In this document: in pieces, positions 6,733 through 13,835 of the stretch
Position numbering within the stretch: the stretch's first letter is position 1
Layout of the letters: each line of letters starts with the position of its first letter
DNA from: Colimorpha sp045576855
GTDB taxonomy: Bacteria > Bacteroidota > Bacteroidia > Bacteroidales > P3
DNA: 13,835 nt
Reading direction: 5' to 3'
Assembly: GCA_045576855.1 (NCBI GenBank)
Contig: JAZNHG010000024.1
Span: 1 to 13,835 of the forward strand
Notes under the pieces: model-generated
What the model saw: only the letters and a program-made list of their open reading frames with translations
Database searches by the model: none
Told to the model about the DNA's origin: nothing
Made by a program: the position numbers and the translations under genes

Positions 6733-9700
6733 ATGAAACCGCTGATGCAACATATTCTGCTGGCTGTGTGCCTCTTGTGTGCGCACATAACGCACGCGCA
6801 AGTGCGCGAAGGTGCTGCATTTTCGCTCTCGCAGGTGTCGGACAGCCTCATTTGGGTCGACTTCCGGCTGGGCGACATTGCTTTGCGCCCGGCATCCGAC
6901 AGCCTGGTTGCCATCGAGGCCGACGGCATGGCCATCCTGGCCCCGCGGGCCGGACTGCCCGCCCTGCCGCAGGCCAGCCGCCTGTTGGCCCTGCCCCGCG
7001 GCAGCCGGATTGCCATCGGCCGTACCGCGACCAGCCAGCCGCGGCAGCTGGCGCCCACCGACGGCAACAGCCGTCGGCTGCTGCCCTATGCCGGCGCCTC
7101 GGTCAAGGGCCGCGAGCCCCAGATGCCCGCGCCCGACAAGGACACCTACGGCAGCAACAGCTGGTACAGCGCCGGTGCACCCGTCGAGGTGGAGGACCTG
7201 GGCGTCATGGCCGACCGTCAGCTCTACCGCATCACCGTGCATCCGGTGCGCTGCCTGCCGTCGACCGCCACGCTGGAGCTGACCGACAACATCACCGCCA
7301 CGCTCACCGTCCACCCCACGGCCACCCTGCTGCGCAGCACCGCCACACGGGATAAATACCTCATCGTGTCGCGGCCCGAGTTTCGCGACGGGCTGCAAGA
7401 CTTCGTGCGATGGAAACGCCAGCAGGGCTTCGCCGTCGCCGAAATCTACGCCACCACCCACCTGCGCGACAGCGTACGGGCACTGGTGGCCACCCACTTC
7501 AGCCCCGACAGCGCGGAGTGGCCCCGCTACATGCTGTTGGTGGGCGATGCCGCACAGCTGCAGTCTTTTATAGGCACCGTGCATCCCTCGGGGACGGAGA
7601 GCCACACGACCGACCTCTACTATGCCGAGCACACGGGCGACTACCTGCCCGACGCCCTGCTGGGGCGCTGGCCTGTGAACGACACCGCTGAGCTGAGGGC
7701 CGTGGCCGGGAAGACCCTGCGCTACGAGCAGTGCCGCAACCTCGACACTGGATGGCTCAGCCGTGTGCTGCTGGTGGCGGGCGAGGAGGACGAGCCACCG
7801 GCACCGCAGTCGACCAACGGCCAGGTGAACTATCTGGCACGCGAAATCAAACTGGCCCACCCCGCCCTCGACACCCTCACATACCGCAATCCCGCCTCGG
7901 GCAGCCAGCGCAGCGCCATACTCCACGACCTGGGCCAAGGCGCCACACTGCTCAACTACACCGCCCACTGCACCACCGGCGGCTGGACTTCGCCTGCCGT
8001 CAGCTTCACCAATATCGACACCCTGCAGCTCTGCCAACCGCTGCTTTTCGTCAACAACTGCTGCCAAAGCAACAGCTTCGGCGGCACCTGCTTCGGCGAA
8101 CAGCTGCTGCGTGCCCCCGACGGCGGTGCCATCGGCGTCATCGGAGCCACCAACTCGACCCTCTGGGAAGAGGACTACTACTGGGCCGTGGGACCCAAAC
8201 TGCCCATCGGATTGCAGCCGGACTATGTTGCCGACCGGCCGGGCGCCTTCGACCGCTGGATAGGTCGCACCGGCGATGTCGCCACCCAAGGCGGCCTGCT
8301 GGTGGCTGGCAACTTGGCCGTCAGCGCCTTCGGCTCGCCCAACGACAGATTCTATTGGGAAATCTACTGTCTGCTGGGCGACCCAAGCCTGGAGCCCTGG
8401 GTGGGCGCACCGCAGTCCCTGGACTGCCACATTGCCGACGGCAACCCGCGCAATGGGGCCACAAGCCTCCACCTGACCGGCACACCCGGCGCCACAGTCA
8501 CCGCCATGCAGCACGACACCGTGCTCGGCATAGCCCGCATCGGCGAGCAAGGCACGGCAGCGATGGAGCTGAATCGCTCGCTGGACACCCTGCCGCTTGT
8601 CCTCACCGCCACCGCCTCGGACCACCGGCCTCGGATCGACACCCTGTACGTCGACATGGTGGACGGCCTCGGTGCTGCGCTGCGCGACATTGCAGTGACC
8701 GACAGCAACGTATCCTTCCGACTGGAAAATATCGGCACCCTGCCGCTGCACCACCTGCAGTATGCGCTGGTCCAACCCGATGCCGCGGCCGACAGCTGCG
8801 CTCTCATCCTTGAGCAGACAGCGTCGGTGGACACCCTAGAGCCGCATCAGAGCGTCCGCGTGTCGCTTCCTGTGCATATCACTGCCGTTGGGCAACTTCC
8901 GTTCTGGCGGGCCCGGCTACTGGCACGCGACAGCAGCGGGACCACGCTGTGCTGCCTCGGCCTGCGCCGCACCATGTCGGTCCGCTACCCCAAGGCCAGT
9001 TTCCGTCTGCTGGATGCCGCGGGCACTCTCTGCCCCGACCGGAACTACCGCCTGCAGACCACCATCGACGGCGACATGGATAGCGCCTCGCTGCTGCTGA
9101 CAGCCTATCCTGCCGGCGACACACTGCTGCTGGAGTCGCTCTCCGACTCCGTATCCACGCTCCCGTTCTCCACCCCCGACACACTGACGCATCTGCATGT
9201 GGAAGCCACTCTGCGGTTGGGCAACCACGTCAACCACCAGCAGTATTGGCTGGTGGCAGGCCACAGAATGGACTCCTTCGAGGAGGGGCTTGGCTCCCAT
9301 CCCTGGCAAAGCGGCGGTAGTGCCCCGTGGCAGACAGACAGCAGCATGGTGCACGAGGGGCACTTCTCGCTGCGCAGCGGTGCTATTGGACCGCTCCAGA
9401 CCTCGGACCTGACGATAGAACTACTGCTGCCACAATCCGACACGCTTGTCTATTGGGCCCGCACATCGAGCGAAGAGCGACACGACCGCCTGCAGATATA
9501 CATCGACGGTGAACGCCGCAGCAACGAGATGTCGGGCGAAAGCCAGTGGCGCCGCCACCGAGTGATGCTCAGCGAAGGACGGCACACGGTGACGTGGCGA
9601 TATGTGAAAGACGGCAGCGACGATGCCGGCAGCGACTGCGCCTGGCTCGACGACATACGTATGCCACTGGCGCTGTGGGATACCGCATGCGGCTGGTTCG

Positions 9701-9972
9701 GCGTTCCCGACGCACTTGGCATCGTCCCGACCGACAGTTTGGACCGCCTCGACCTGTATCCCAACCCCACAAGCGGACGGGTCATACTCCGCGCATCTCA
9801 GCCGGGAATGCTGACCGTCACAGACCTGATGGGGCGCACCGTGTATAGCACACAGGTCGCCGCCTGCGATATACTCGACCTCTCCCACCTGCCCGACGGC
9901 ATCTACATGATGCAAATGCTTTCGCCTTCAGGGGCCGCCAACCAAAAAATCATCATCCGACACCAGCCATGA
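6733..9972 (+). CDS. Secreted C25 cysteine peptidase, Kgp-like, with type IX sorting domain
   Basis: Gingipain-family endopeptidase, 1079 residues, predicted to pass the inner membrane by Sec and the outer membrane by type IX secretion. A signal peptide ends at THA|Q (after residue 22). A propeptide runs to about 200. The catalytic region (about 205-555) starts near DKYLIV. The catalytic histidine is probably H412 in NYTAHCTTGGW, and the nucleophile is in the pair C443-C444 (VNNCCQSNSF), more likely C444 by comparison with Kgp from memory. An acidic cluster at E351-D353 may supply the third residue. CFGEQLLR, EEDYYWAVG and LLGDPSLEPW also fit Kgp. Next come an Ig-like domain (about 560-640), a middle region without clear identity, a jelly-roll/adhesin-like domain (about 847-975, ending in WLDDI), and the sorting domain (about 1005-1079: LYPNPTSGR, LPDGIYM). 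ATG 6733 is chosen over the in-frame TTG at 6709, which overlaps the promoter. The TGA overlaps the next gene's ATG. Cleavage specificity is not certain. Confidence 0.92.
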   Translation: MKPLMQHILLAVCLLCAHITHAQVREGAAFSLSQVSDSLIWVDFRLGDIALRPASDSLVAIEADGMAILAPRAGLPALPQASRLLALPRGSRIAIGRTATSQPRQLAPTDGNSRRLLPYAGASVKGREPQMPAPDKDTYGSNSWYSAGAPVEVEDLGVMADRQLYRITVHPVRCLPSTATLELTDNITATLTVHPTATLLRSTATRDKYLIVSRPEFRDGLQDFVRWKRQQGFAVAEIYATTHLRDSVRALVATHFSPDSAEWPRYMLLVGDAAQLQSFIGTVHPSGTESHTTDLYYAEHTGDYLPDALLGRWPVNDTAELRAVAGKTLRYEQCRNLDTGWLSRVLLVAGEEDEPPAPQSTNGQVNYLAREIKLAHPALDTLTYRNPASGSQRSAILHDLGQGATLLNYTAHCTTGGWTSPAVSFTNIDTLQLCQPLLFVNNCCQSNSFGGTCFGEQLLRAPDGGAIGVIGATNSTLWEEDYYWAVGPKLPIGLQPDYVADRPGAFDRWIGRTGDVATQGGLLVAGNLAVSAFGSPNDRFYWEIYCLLGDPSLEPWVGAPQSLDCHIADGNPRNGATSLHLTGTPGATVTAMQHDTVLGIARIGEQGTAAMELNRSLDTLPLVLTATASDHRPRIDTLYVDMVDGLGAALRDIAVTDSNVSFRLENIGTLPLHHLQYALVQPDAAADSCALILEQTASVDTLEPHQSVRVSLPVHITAVGQLPFWRARLLARDSSGTTLCCLGLRRTMSVRYPKASFRLLDAAGTLCPDRNYRLQTTIDGDMDSASLLLTAYPAGDTLLLESLSDSVSTLPFSTPDTLTHLHVEATLRLGNHVNHQQYWLVAGHRMDSFEEGLGSHPWQSGGSAPWQTDSSMVHEGHFSLRSGAIGPLQTSDLTIELLLPQSDTLVYWARTSSEERHDRLQIYIDGERRSNEMSGESQWRRHRVMLSEGRHTVTWRYVKDGSDDAGSDCAWLDDIRMPLALWDTACGWFGVPDALGIVPTDSLDRLDLYPNPTSGRVILRASQPGMLTVTDLMGRTVYSTQVAACDILDLSHLPDGIYMMQMLSPSGAANQKIIIRHQP

Positions 9973-10811
9973 ATACGCCCGACACCCTCTCACTCAGCCC
10001 GACTGCTTTCTACCAATGGGACAGCATCCCCTACCCCATCGAGGAGTATACACCCGATCCGGGAGTGGCCACCGACAGCTGCTATAGTCTCTACATGGTT
10101 CAAGGGGAAGCGGTCGACACTCTGGTGAGGCCCTCGATGTTCACGGGACACGGGCTCGACCAGATACACGGGGGCATGACAATCCGCACATTTTTGGGAC
10201 TAGAGTCCTGGATATTTGTTCTGCTGGTGGTGTTGACCGCCCTGCTCACCTTGTACTACCGCCAACACAAGCTGCACATAGCCGACATGCTGCAGTCGCT
10301 GTTCGACAGCCGGGCGATGGACCGCATGCTGCGCAACAACAACTTGACCCGCACCATACAGCTGATACCGATTGGACTGCTAGTTGTGGCTGGCATTGCC
10401 CTGCCGGTGCACTTGGTGGCGATGAGGCATACCGGCGTTATGGGCTACCTGCTGCTTTGGGCCGCCGTCGCAGCCGCCTATCTGCTGCGCAACGGAATCA
10501 TCCGCCTGCTGGGCGCTATCTTCGACGACCACGCCGTAGACTCCTACATCACAAGCAACTACCTATACCATCTGGCACTCGCCACGCTTGTACTACCGTT
10601 GGCATTCCTCTACTGCTACATGCCCTACGGGCACGATGCAATTGGCTACGGACTACTGGGCGTGACACTCTTGGAGTTTCTATTGCGCTTATTCCGAGGC
10701 ATGAAACTTTTTTTAACACAATCGACCGCCTCCCATTTCTATCTTTTTTACTATCTTTGCATCGTCGAATTGGTACCGATTTTAGTCCTCATAAAGTGGC
10801 TTATTGAATAA
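9969..10811 (+). CDS. DUF4271 integral membrane protein
   Basis: 280 residues. A soluble, acidic N-terminal part (1-78) is followed by about six membrane helices near 80-97, 131-150, 157-173, 198-218, 223-242 and 257-277. The ending, HFYLFYYLCIVELVPILVLIKWLIE, interrupted here at Y262, fits the DUF4271 family, which is restricted to Bacteroidota and has no established function. It commonly sits beside the HemD-family gene, as it does here. Its ATG overlaps the stop of the C25 peptidase (ATGA at 9969-9972), so translation should be coupled to the peptidase. This suggests, but does not prove, a role linked to the secreted peptidase or the envelope. The hemD promoter lies inside its 3' end. Confidence 0.8.
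   Translation: MNTPDTLSLSPTAFYQWDSIPYPIEEYTPDPGVATDSCYSLYMVQGEAVDTLVRPSMFTGHGLDQIHGGMTIRTFLGLESWIFVLLVVLTALLTLYYRQHKLHIADMLQSLFDSRAMDRMLRNNNLTRTIQLIPIGLLVVAGIALPVHLVAMRHTGVMGYLLLWAAVAAAYLLRNGIIRLLGAIFDDHAVDSYITSNYLYHLALATLVLPLAFLYCYMPYGHDAIGYGLLGVTLLEFLLRLFRGMKLFLTQSTASHFYLFYYLCIVELVPILVLIKWLIE
10752..10759 (+). promoter_or_regulatory. -7 element of a probable hemD-rnpA-yidD promoter inside the DUF4271 gene
   Basis: TATCTTTG matches TAnnTTTG exactly and is followed by gcatcgtcgaa, resembling the bases after the other -7 boxes in the window. No convincing TTTG lies 19-21 bp upstream, although a T-rich tract covers 10708-10714 and 10743-10749. Transcription from here would give a leader of about 80 nt before the hemD ATG at 10846, and would partly separate this operon from the peptidase transcript. 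Confidence 0.55.
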
Positions 10812-10845
10812 CATTCAGACAGTTGAGTTAATAACCTGACAGAGC

Positions 10846-11841
10846 ATGAAGATCAAAAAAATACTCGTTTCGCAGCCGGAACCGGCCGATTTGGAGAAAT
10901 CTCCCTACCGCAATTTAATTCAGAAGCATGGCATCGACATCACTTTCTACAAGTTTTTCGAGGTGGTGGGTATTTCGGCCAGCGATTTCCGCAAAACGCG
11001 TATCCACATCGGTGAATACACTGCCATTATTTTCAACAGCAAGCAATCAATCGACCACTTCTTCCGCATGCTCAAGGAGCTTCGCGAGACAGTGAGCGAA
11101 GACATGAAGTATTTCTGCTCCACAGAGGCCATTGCACTCTACCTGCAGAACTACATTCAATACCGCAAACGCAAGGTTTTCTTTGGCGCACAGTTCTTCT
11201 CCGAACTCGTGGAAATCATCGGTAAACATCGCGACGAAAAGTTCCTCTTCCCCTGCTCAGACGAGAAACAGACCGAATACACCAAAGCGCTCGACAAGGC
11301 AAAAATCAAATACACCAAAGCGCCGATGTACACATCCGTAGCGCGCGACCTGAGCCGCTTCAACCTGGACGACTACGATGCCATCTGCCTCTTCTCGCCC
11401 ATCGGCGTCAGAAGTCTCGTCAAGAACTTCCCTGATATCAAAGAGCGCAATATAATTATAGCCGCCTTCGGCACCTCCACCCATGCTGCACTGAAGGAGC
11501 ATGGCATCAAACTCACCATTGCCGCCCCCACCCAGGTGGCCCCTTCGATGGCTATGGCTCTCGAAAACCATATACTCGGCAAGCAGCAGGGCAGCATCAT
11601 CTCGCTCAAAGGTGAGAGCAAACGCACCCGTACCGTGGCCACAGTGACCGCAAAGCGCACCAAACCGGTGATTGCCAACAAGGAGGTCTACAAACAGCGC
11701 ATGGAAGAGAAGAAAGCCCAGGCCGCTGCCCGCCGCGCACAGCGTGCTGCCGAAAAGGCCAAGAAAGAGAGCCTGGAGAAAAGCGATAAAACAGAAAAGA
11801 AGCCCGCCACCAAGGTCACCAAAGCCAAGGAGGTCAAGTGA
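10846..11841 (+). CDS. hemD: Uroporphyrinogen-III synthase family protein with basic C-terminal tail
   Basis: 331 residues. Residues 1 to about 248 match the HemD fold, the enzyme that cyclises and rearranges hydroxymethylbilane to uroporphyrinogen III. Visible family features are a C-terminal-domain block with LFSPIGVRSLVKNF (182-195), AAFGTSTHAALKEHGI (206-221) and AAPTQVAPSMAMALENHI (226-243). HemD proteins conserve little sequence, so enzyme activity cannot be confirmed by motif. Bacteroidota homologues occur beside DUF4271 even in haem auxotrophs, so another role is possible. Residues about 256-331 add a Lys/Arg/Ala-rich tail (for example MEEKKAQAAARRAQRAAEKA) not part of the enzyme fold. 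The stop overlaps the rnpA GTG (GTGA at 11838-11841). Base composition is visibly less GC-rich than in the peptidase gene. The enzyme symbol is given for the family; function is moderately sure. Confidence 0.82.
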   Translation: MKIKKILVSQPEPADLEKSPYRNLIQKHGIDITFYKFFEVVGISASDFRKTRIHIGEYTAIIFNSKQSIDHFFRMLKELRETVSEDMKYFCSTEAIALYLQNYIQYRKRKVFFGAQFFSELVEIIGKHRDEKFLFPCSDEKQTEYTKALDKAKIKYTKAPMYTSVARDLSRFNLDDYDAICLFSPIGVRSLVKNFPDIKERNIIIAAFGTSTHAALKEHGIKLTIAAPTQVAPSMAMALENHILGKQQGSIISLKGESKRTRTVATVTAKRTKPVIANKEVYKQRMEEKKAQAAARRAQRAAEKAKKESLEKSDKTEKKPATKVTKAKEVK

Positions 11842-12257
11842 ACGTCTCTTTCCCAAAGAAAGAACACCTGTGTAGCCGACGACTGATTGAGCGATTGTAT
11901 CGCGACGGTCGGCGGCTGATGGCATTCCCATACAGCGTGCTGTGGCATCCGGAGCCCGACCTGCCTGTGCCTTGTCAGGTTCTTATCGTTGCACCCAAGC
12001 GGCGTTTCCATCATGCCGTGGACCGCAACCGGGTCAAACGGCTGACGCGCGAATGCTACCGCCTGCACAAGCAGCAGTTAATTGAACTACTGCAACAAAA
12101 GCAAATGCACATTACCCTGTCACTCGTCTACGTCCACAACGAACATTTCACTTACGAACAGCTATCGAACAAGTTCGACAAGCTCATGGCGCAATTATCC
12201 AAAGACATCAACTCGTATGAAGAAAATCTTTCATGCACTGACGTGGCTGCTCAGTAA
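11838..12257 (+). CDS. rnpA: Ribonuclease P protein component
   Basis: Small basic protein that binds the RNase P RNA and helps it remove 5' leaders from tRNA precursors. The 139 residues contain the signature RNRVKRLTRE at 63-72 and the N-terminal pattern FPKKEHLCSRRLIERLYRDGRR (Q-less form of the usual F-x-E-L...I..LF..G), interrupted here by position 22 as a shared hydrophobic/charged pattern only. The start is GTG, overlapping the hemD stop by four bases. The C-terminal tail after about residue 115 is variable. The last 41 nt overlap the start of yidD, so all three genes should be translated from one message. The rnpA-yidD pairing is common across bacteria, although here it is not next to rpmH. 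Confidence 0.95.
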   Translation: MNVSFPKKEHLCSRRLIERLYRDGRRLMAFPYSVLWHPEPDLPVPCQVLIVAPKRRFHHAVDRNRVKRLTRECYRLHKQQLIELLQQKQMHITLSLVYVHNEHFTYEQLSNKFDKLMAQLSKDINSYEENLSCTDVAAQ

Positions 12258-12459
12258 AATGATGTTGGGACTGATTGCCTTCTACCGCACCTGCATCTCC
12301 CCTCTCACACCACCAGCATGCCGCTACACACCCACCTGCTCGCAGTATGCCAAAGAGGCCATCATCAAATACGGTCCTTTCCGTGGAGGATGGCTTACAT
12401 TGAAACGTATCCTACGCTGCCATCCATTCGGAGGTTCTGGCTACGATCCAGTTCCTTAA
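12217..12459 (+). CDS. yidD: Membrane protein insertion efficiency factor YidD
   Basis: Small inner-membrane-associated protein thought to assist YidC-dependent insertion of membrane proteins. The 80 residues hold the diagnostic blocks: YRTCISPLTPPACRYTPTCS (23-42), QYAKEAIIKYGPFRGGWL (43-60) and the ending RCHPFGGSGYDPVP (67-80). The N-terminus is a short amphipathic/hydrophobic helix. The ATG at 12217 lies inside rnpA in another frame (41-nt overlap), and the conserved length supports it. It is the last gene before the convergent rRNA operon. Confidence 0.95.
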   Translation: MKKIFHALTWLLSKMMLGLIAFYRTCISPLTPPACRYTPTCSQYAKEAIIKYGPFRGGWLTLKRILRCHPFGGSGYDPVP

Positions 12460-12514
12460 TCGTTTCGTCACATTGGACCGGTAGCGTAAGAGTAACTCCA
12501 CCATATACATTACA

Positions 12515-12560
12515 TATTGCTTTGCATATACAAACCCTATTGCCTTACATATACAAAACA
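12515..12560 (+). repeat. Tandem duplication of a 23-bp AT-rich unit
   Basis: Bases 12515-12537 and 12538-12560 match at 19 of 23 positions; both begin tattgc and share catatacaaa. They lie in the 272-nt gap between yidD and the 5S rRNA gene. The surrounding sequence (catatacattacat at 12502-12515) contains further partial copies. I see no gene in this gap, and no function is evident. Confidence 0.7.
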
Positions 12561-12619
12561 TATCTTCCCCCATACCCACAGCCATGAAAACAAACTAGTT
12601 TCCCGCCCTTCCCCCCGTG

Positions 12620-12639
12620 CGGCGGCCGTAAGGTCGCCG
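12620..12639. other. Stable hairpin with GTAA tetraloop after yidD
   Basis: An 8-bp stem, cggcggcc paired with ggtcgccg (one G-T pair), closes a GTAA loop of the GNRA class. It lies 160 nt after the yidD stop. On the + strand it is followed by atagttattta, not a clean T run, so it is at best a weak terminator for the hemD-rnpA-yidD message. It may instead act as a 3' end stabiliser. Confidence 0.5.
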
Positions 12640-12691
12640 ATAGTTATTTATGAGACCAGACTTTAGTACCCCAACCCAATCTATACCTACA

Positions 12692-12724
12692 ATAACAAAA
12701 AAGGGAACCGAGTTCGGTTCCCTT
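12692..12724 (-). terminator. Intrinsic terminator of the rRNA operon
   Basis: On the minus strand, a 10-bp perfect stem (aagggaaccg with cggttccctt, 12724-12701) encloses a 4-base loop and is followed by a T-rich tail (12700-12692). It begins a few bases after the 5S rRNA 3' end. No T run follows on the + strand, so it should not stop transcription arriving from yidD. Confidence 0.88.
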
Positions 12725-12731
12725 AAAAAGA

Positions 12732-12841
<110 letters not shown>

Positions 12842-12903
12842 AGTAATGGTTTTGGCACATTGGACAAAACATATAAGAGAAACTGTACAAAGAATGTACA
12901 TAC

Positions 12904-13835
<932 letters not shown>

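Noticed and set aside
6631..8775. A 714-codon open frame on the minus strand opposite the peptidase.
   Set aside because: It mirrors the codon pattern of the peptidase gene, has Gly/Val/Gln/Ala-rich composition without motifs, and has no promoter. An antisense shadow.
6733..9972. The type IX sortase PorU.
   Set aside because: PorU is also a C25 protein, but it has a much longer N-terminal part before the catalytic residues. Here H412 sits where gingipain preproproteins have it, and the motif blocks fit Kgp.

Overview
The window reads as a chromosomal segment from a high-GC member of the Bacteroidales (Bacteroidota). The evidence is: promoters of the Bacteroidota sigma-ABfr type (TTTG, about 20 bp, TAnnTTTG) instead of -35/-10 boxes; A-rich leaders without Shine-Dalgarno sequences; a C25 (gingipain-family) peptidase with a C-terminal type IX secretion sorting domain; a DUF4271 membrane protein next to a HemD-family gene; a reverse-type rubrerythrin; and rRNA of Bacteroidales character. 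Genus cannot be assigned from sequence reading alone.

Layout. (1) 77-1703: a strong promoter and a sodium:alanine/glycine symporter of the AgcS family. (2) 1704-2180: a 477-nt gene-free stretch with an inverted repeat, an 11-bp tandem repeat and the rubrerythrin promoter. (3) 2181-4163, + strand: rubrerythrin, lpxK (lipid A 4'-kinase) and a small TSCPD-domain protein, closely spaced and probably one transcript. (4) 4153-6485, - strand: hisS followed, through an ATGA stop/start overlap, by a secreted coiled-coil/envelope protein of unknown function. Its 3' end overlaps the TSCPD gene tail to tail by 11 bp. (5) 6486-6732: a divergent regulatory region with a second 11-bp-period tandem repeat related to the first. 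(6) 6733-10811, + strand: a 1079-residue secreted peptidase that most resembles lysine gingipain (Kgp), joined by another ATGA overlap to a six-helix DUF4271 membrane protein. (7) 10846-12459, + strand: HemD-family protein with a basic tail, rnpA and yidD, all overlapping (GTGA overlap, then a 41-nt overlap). (8) 12695-13835, - strand: the distal part of an rRNA operon (23S 3' part, 5S, intrinsic terminator), transcribed head-on toward yidD. The 16S and the rest of the 23S lie past the right edge.

Most of the content is housekeeping: transport, peroxide defence, lipid A synthesis, histidyl-tRNA charging, tRNA processing, membrane protein insertion and rRNA. The accessory part worth attention is the Kgp-like secreted peptidase translationally linked to a DUF4271 membrane protein, plus the related 11-bp repeats placed in two separate intergenic regions. 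I see no phage, IS element, CRISPR array or obviously new defence system here.
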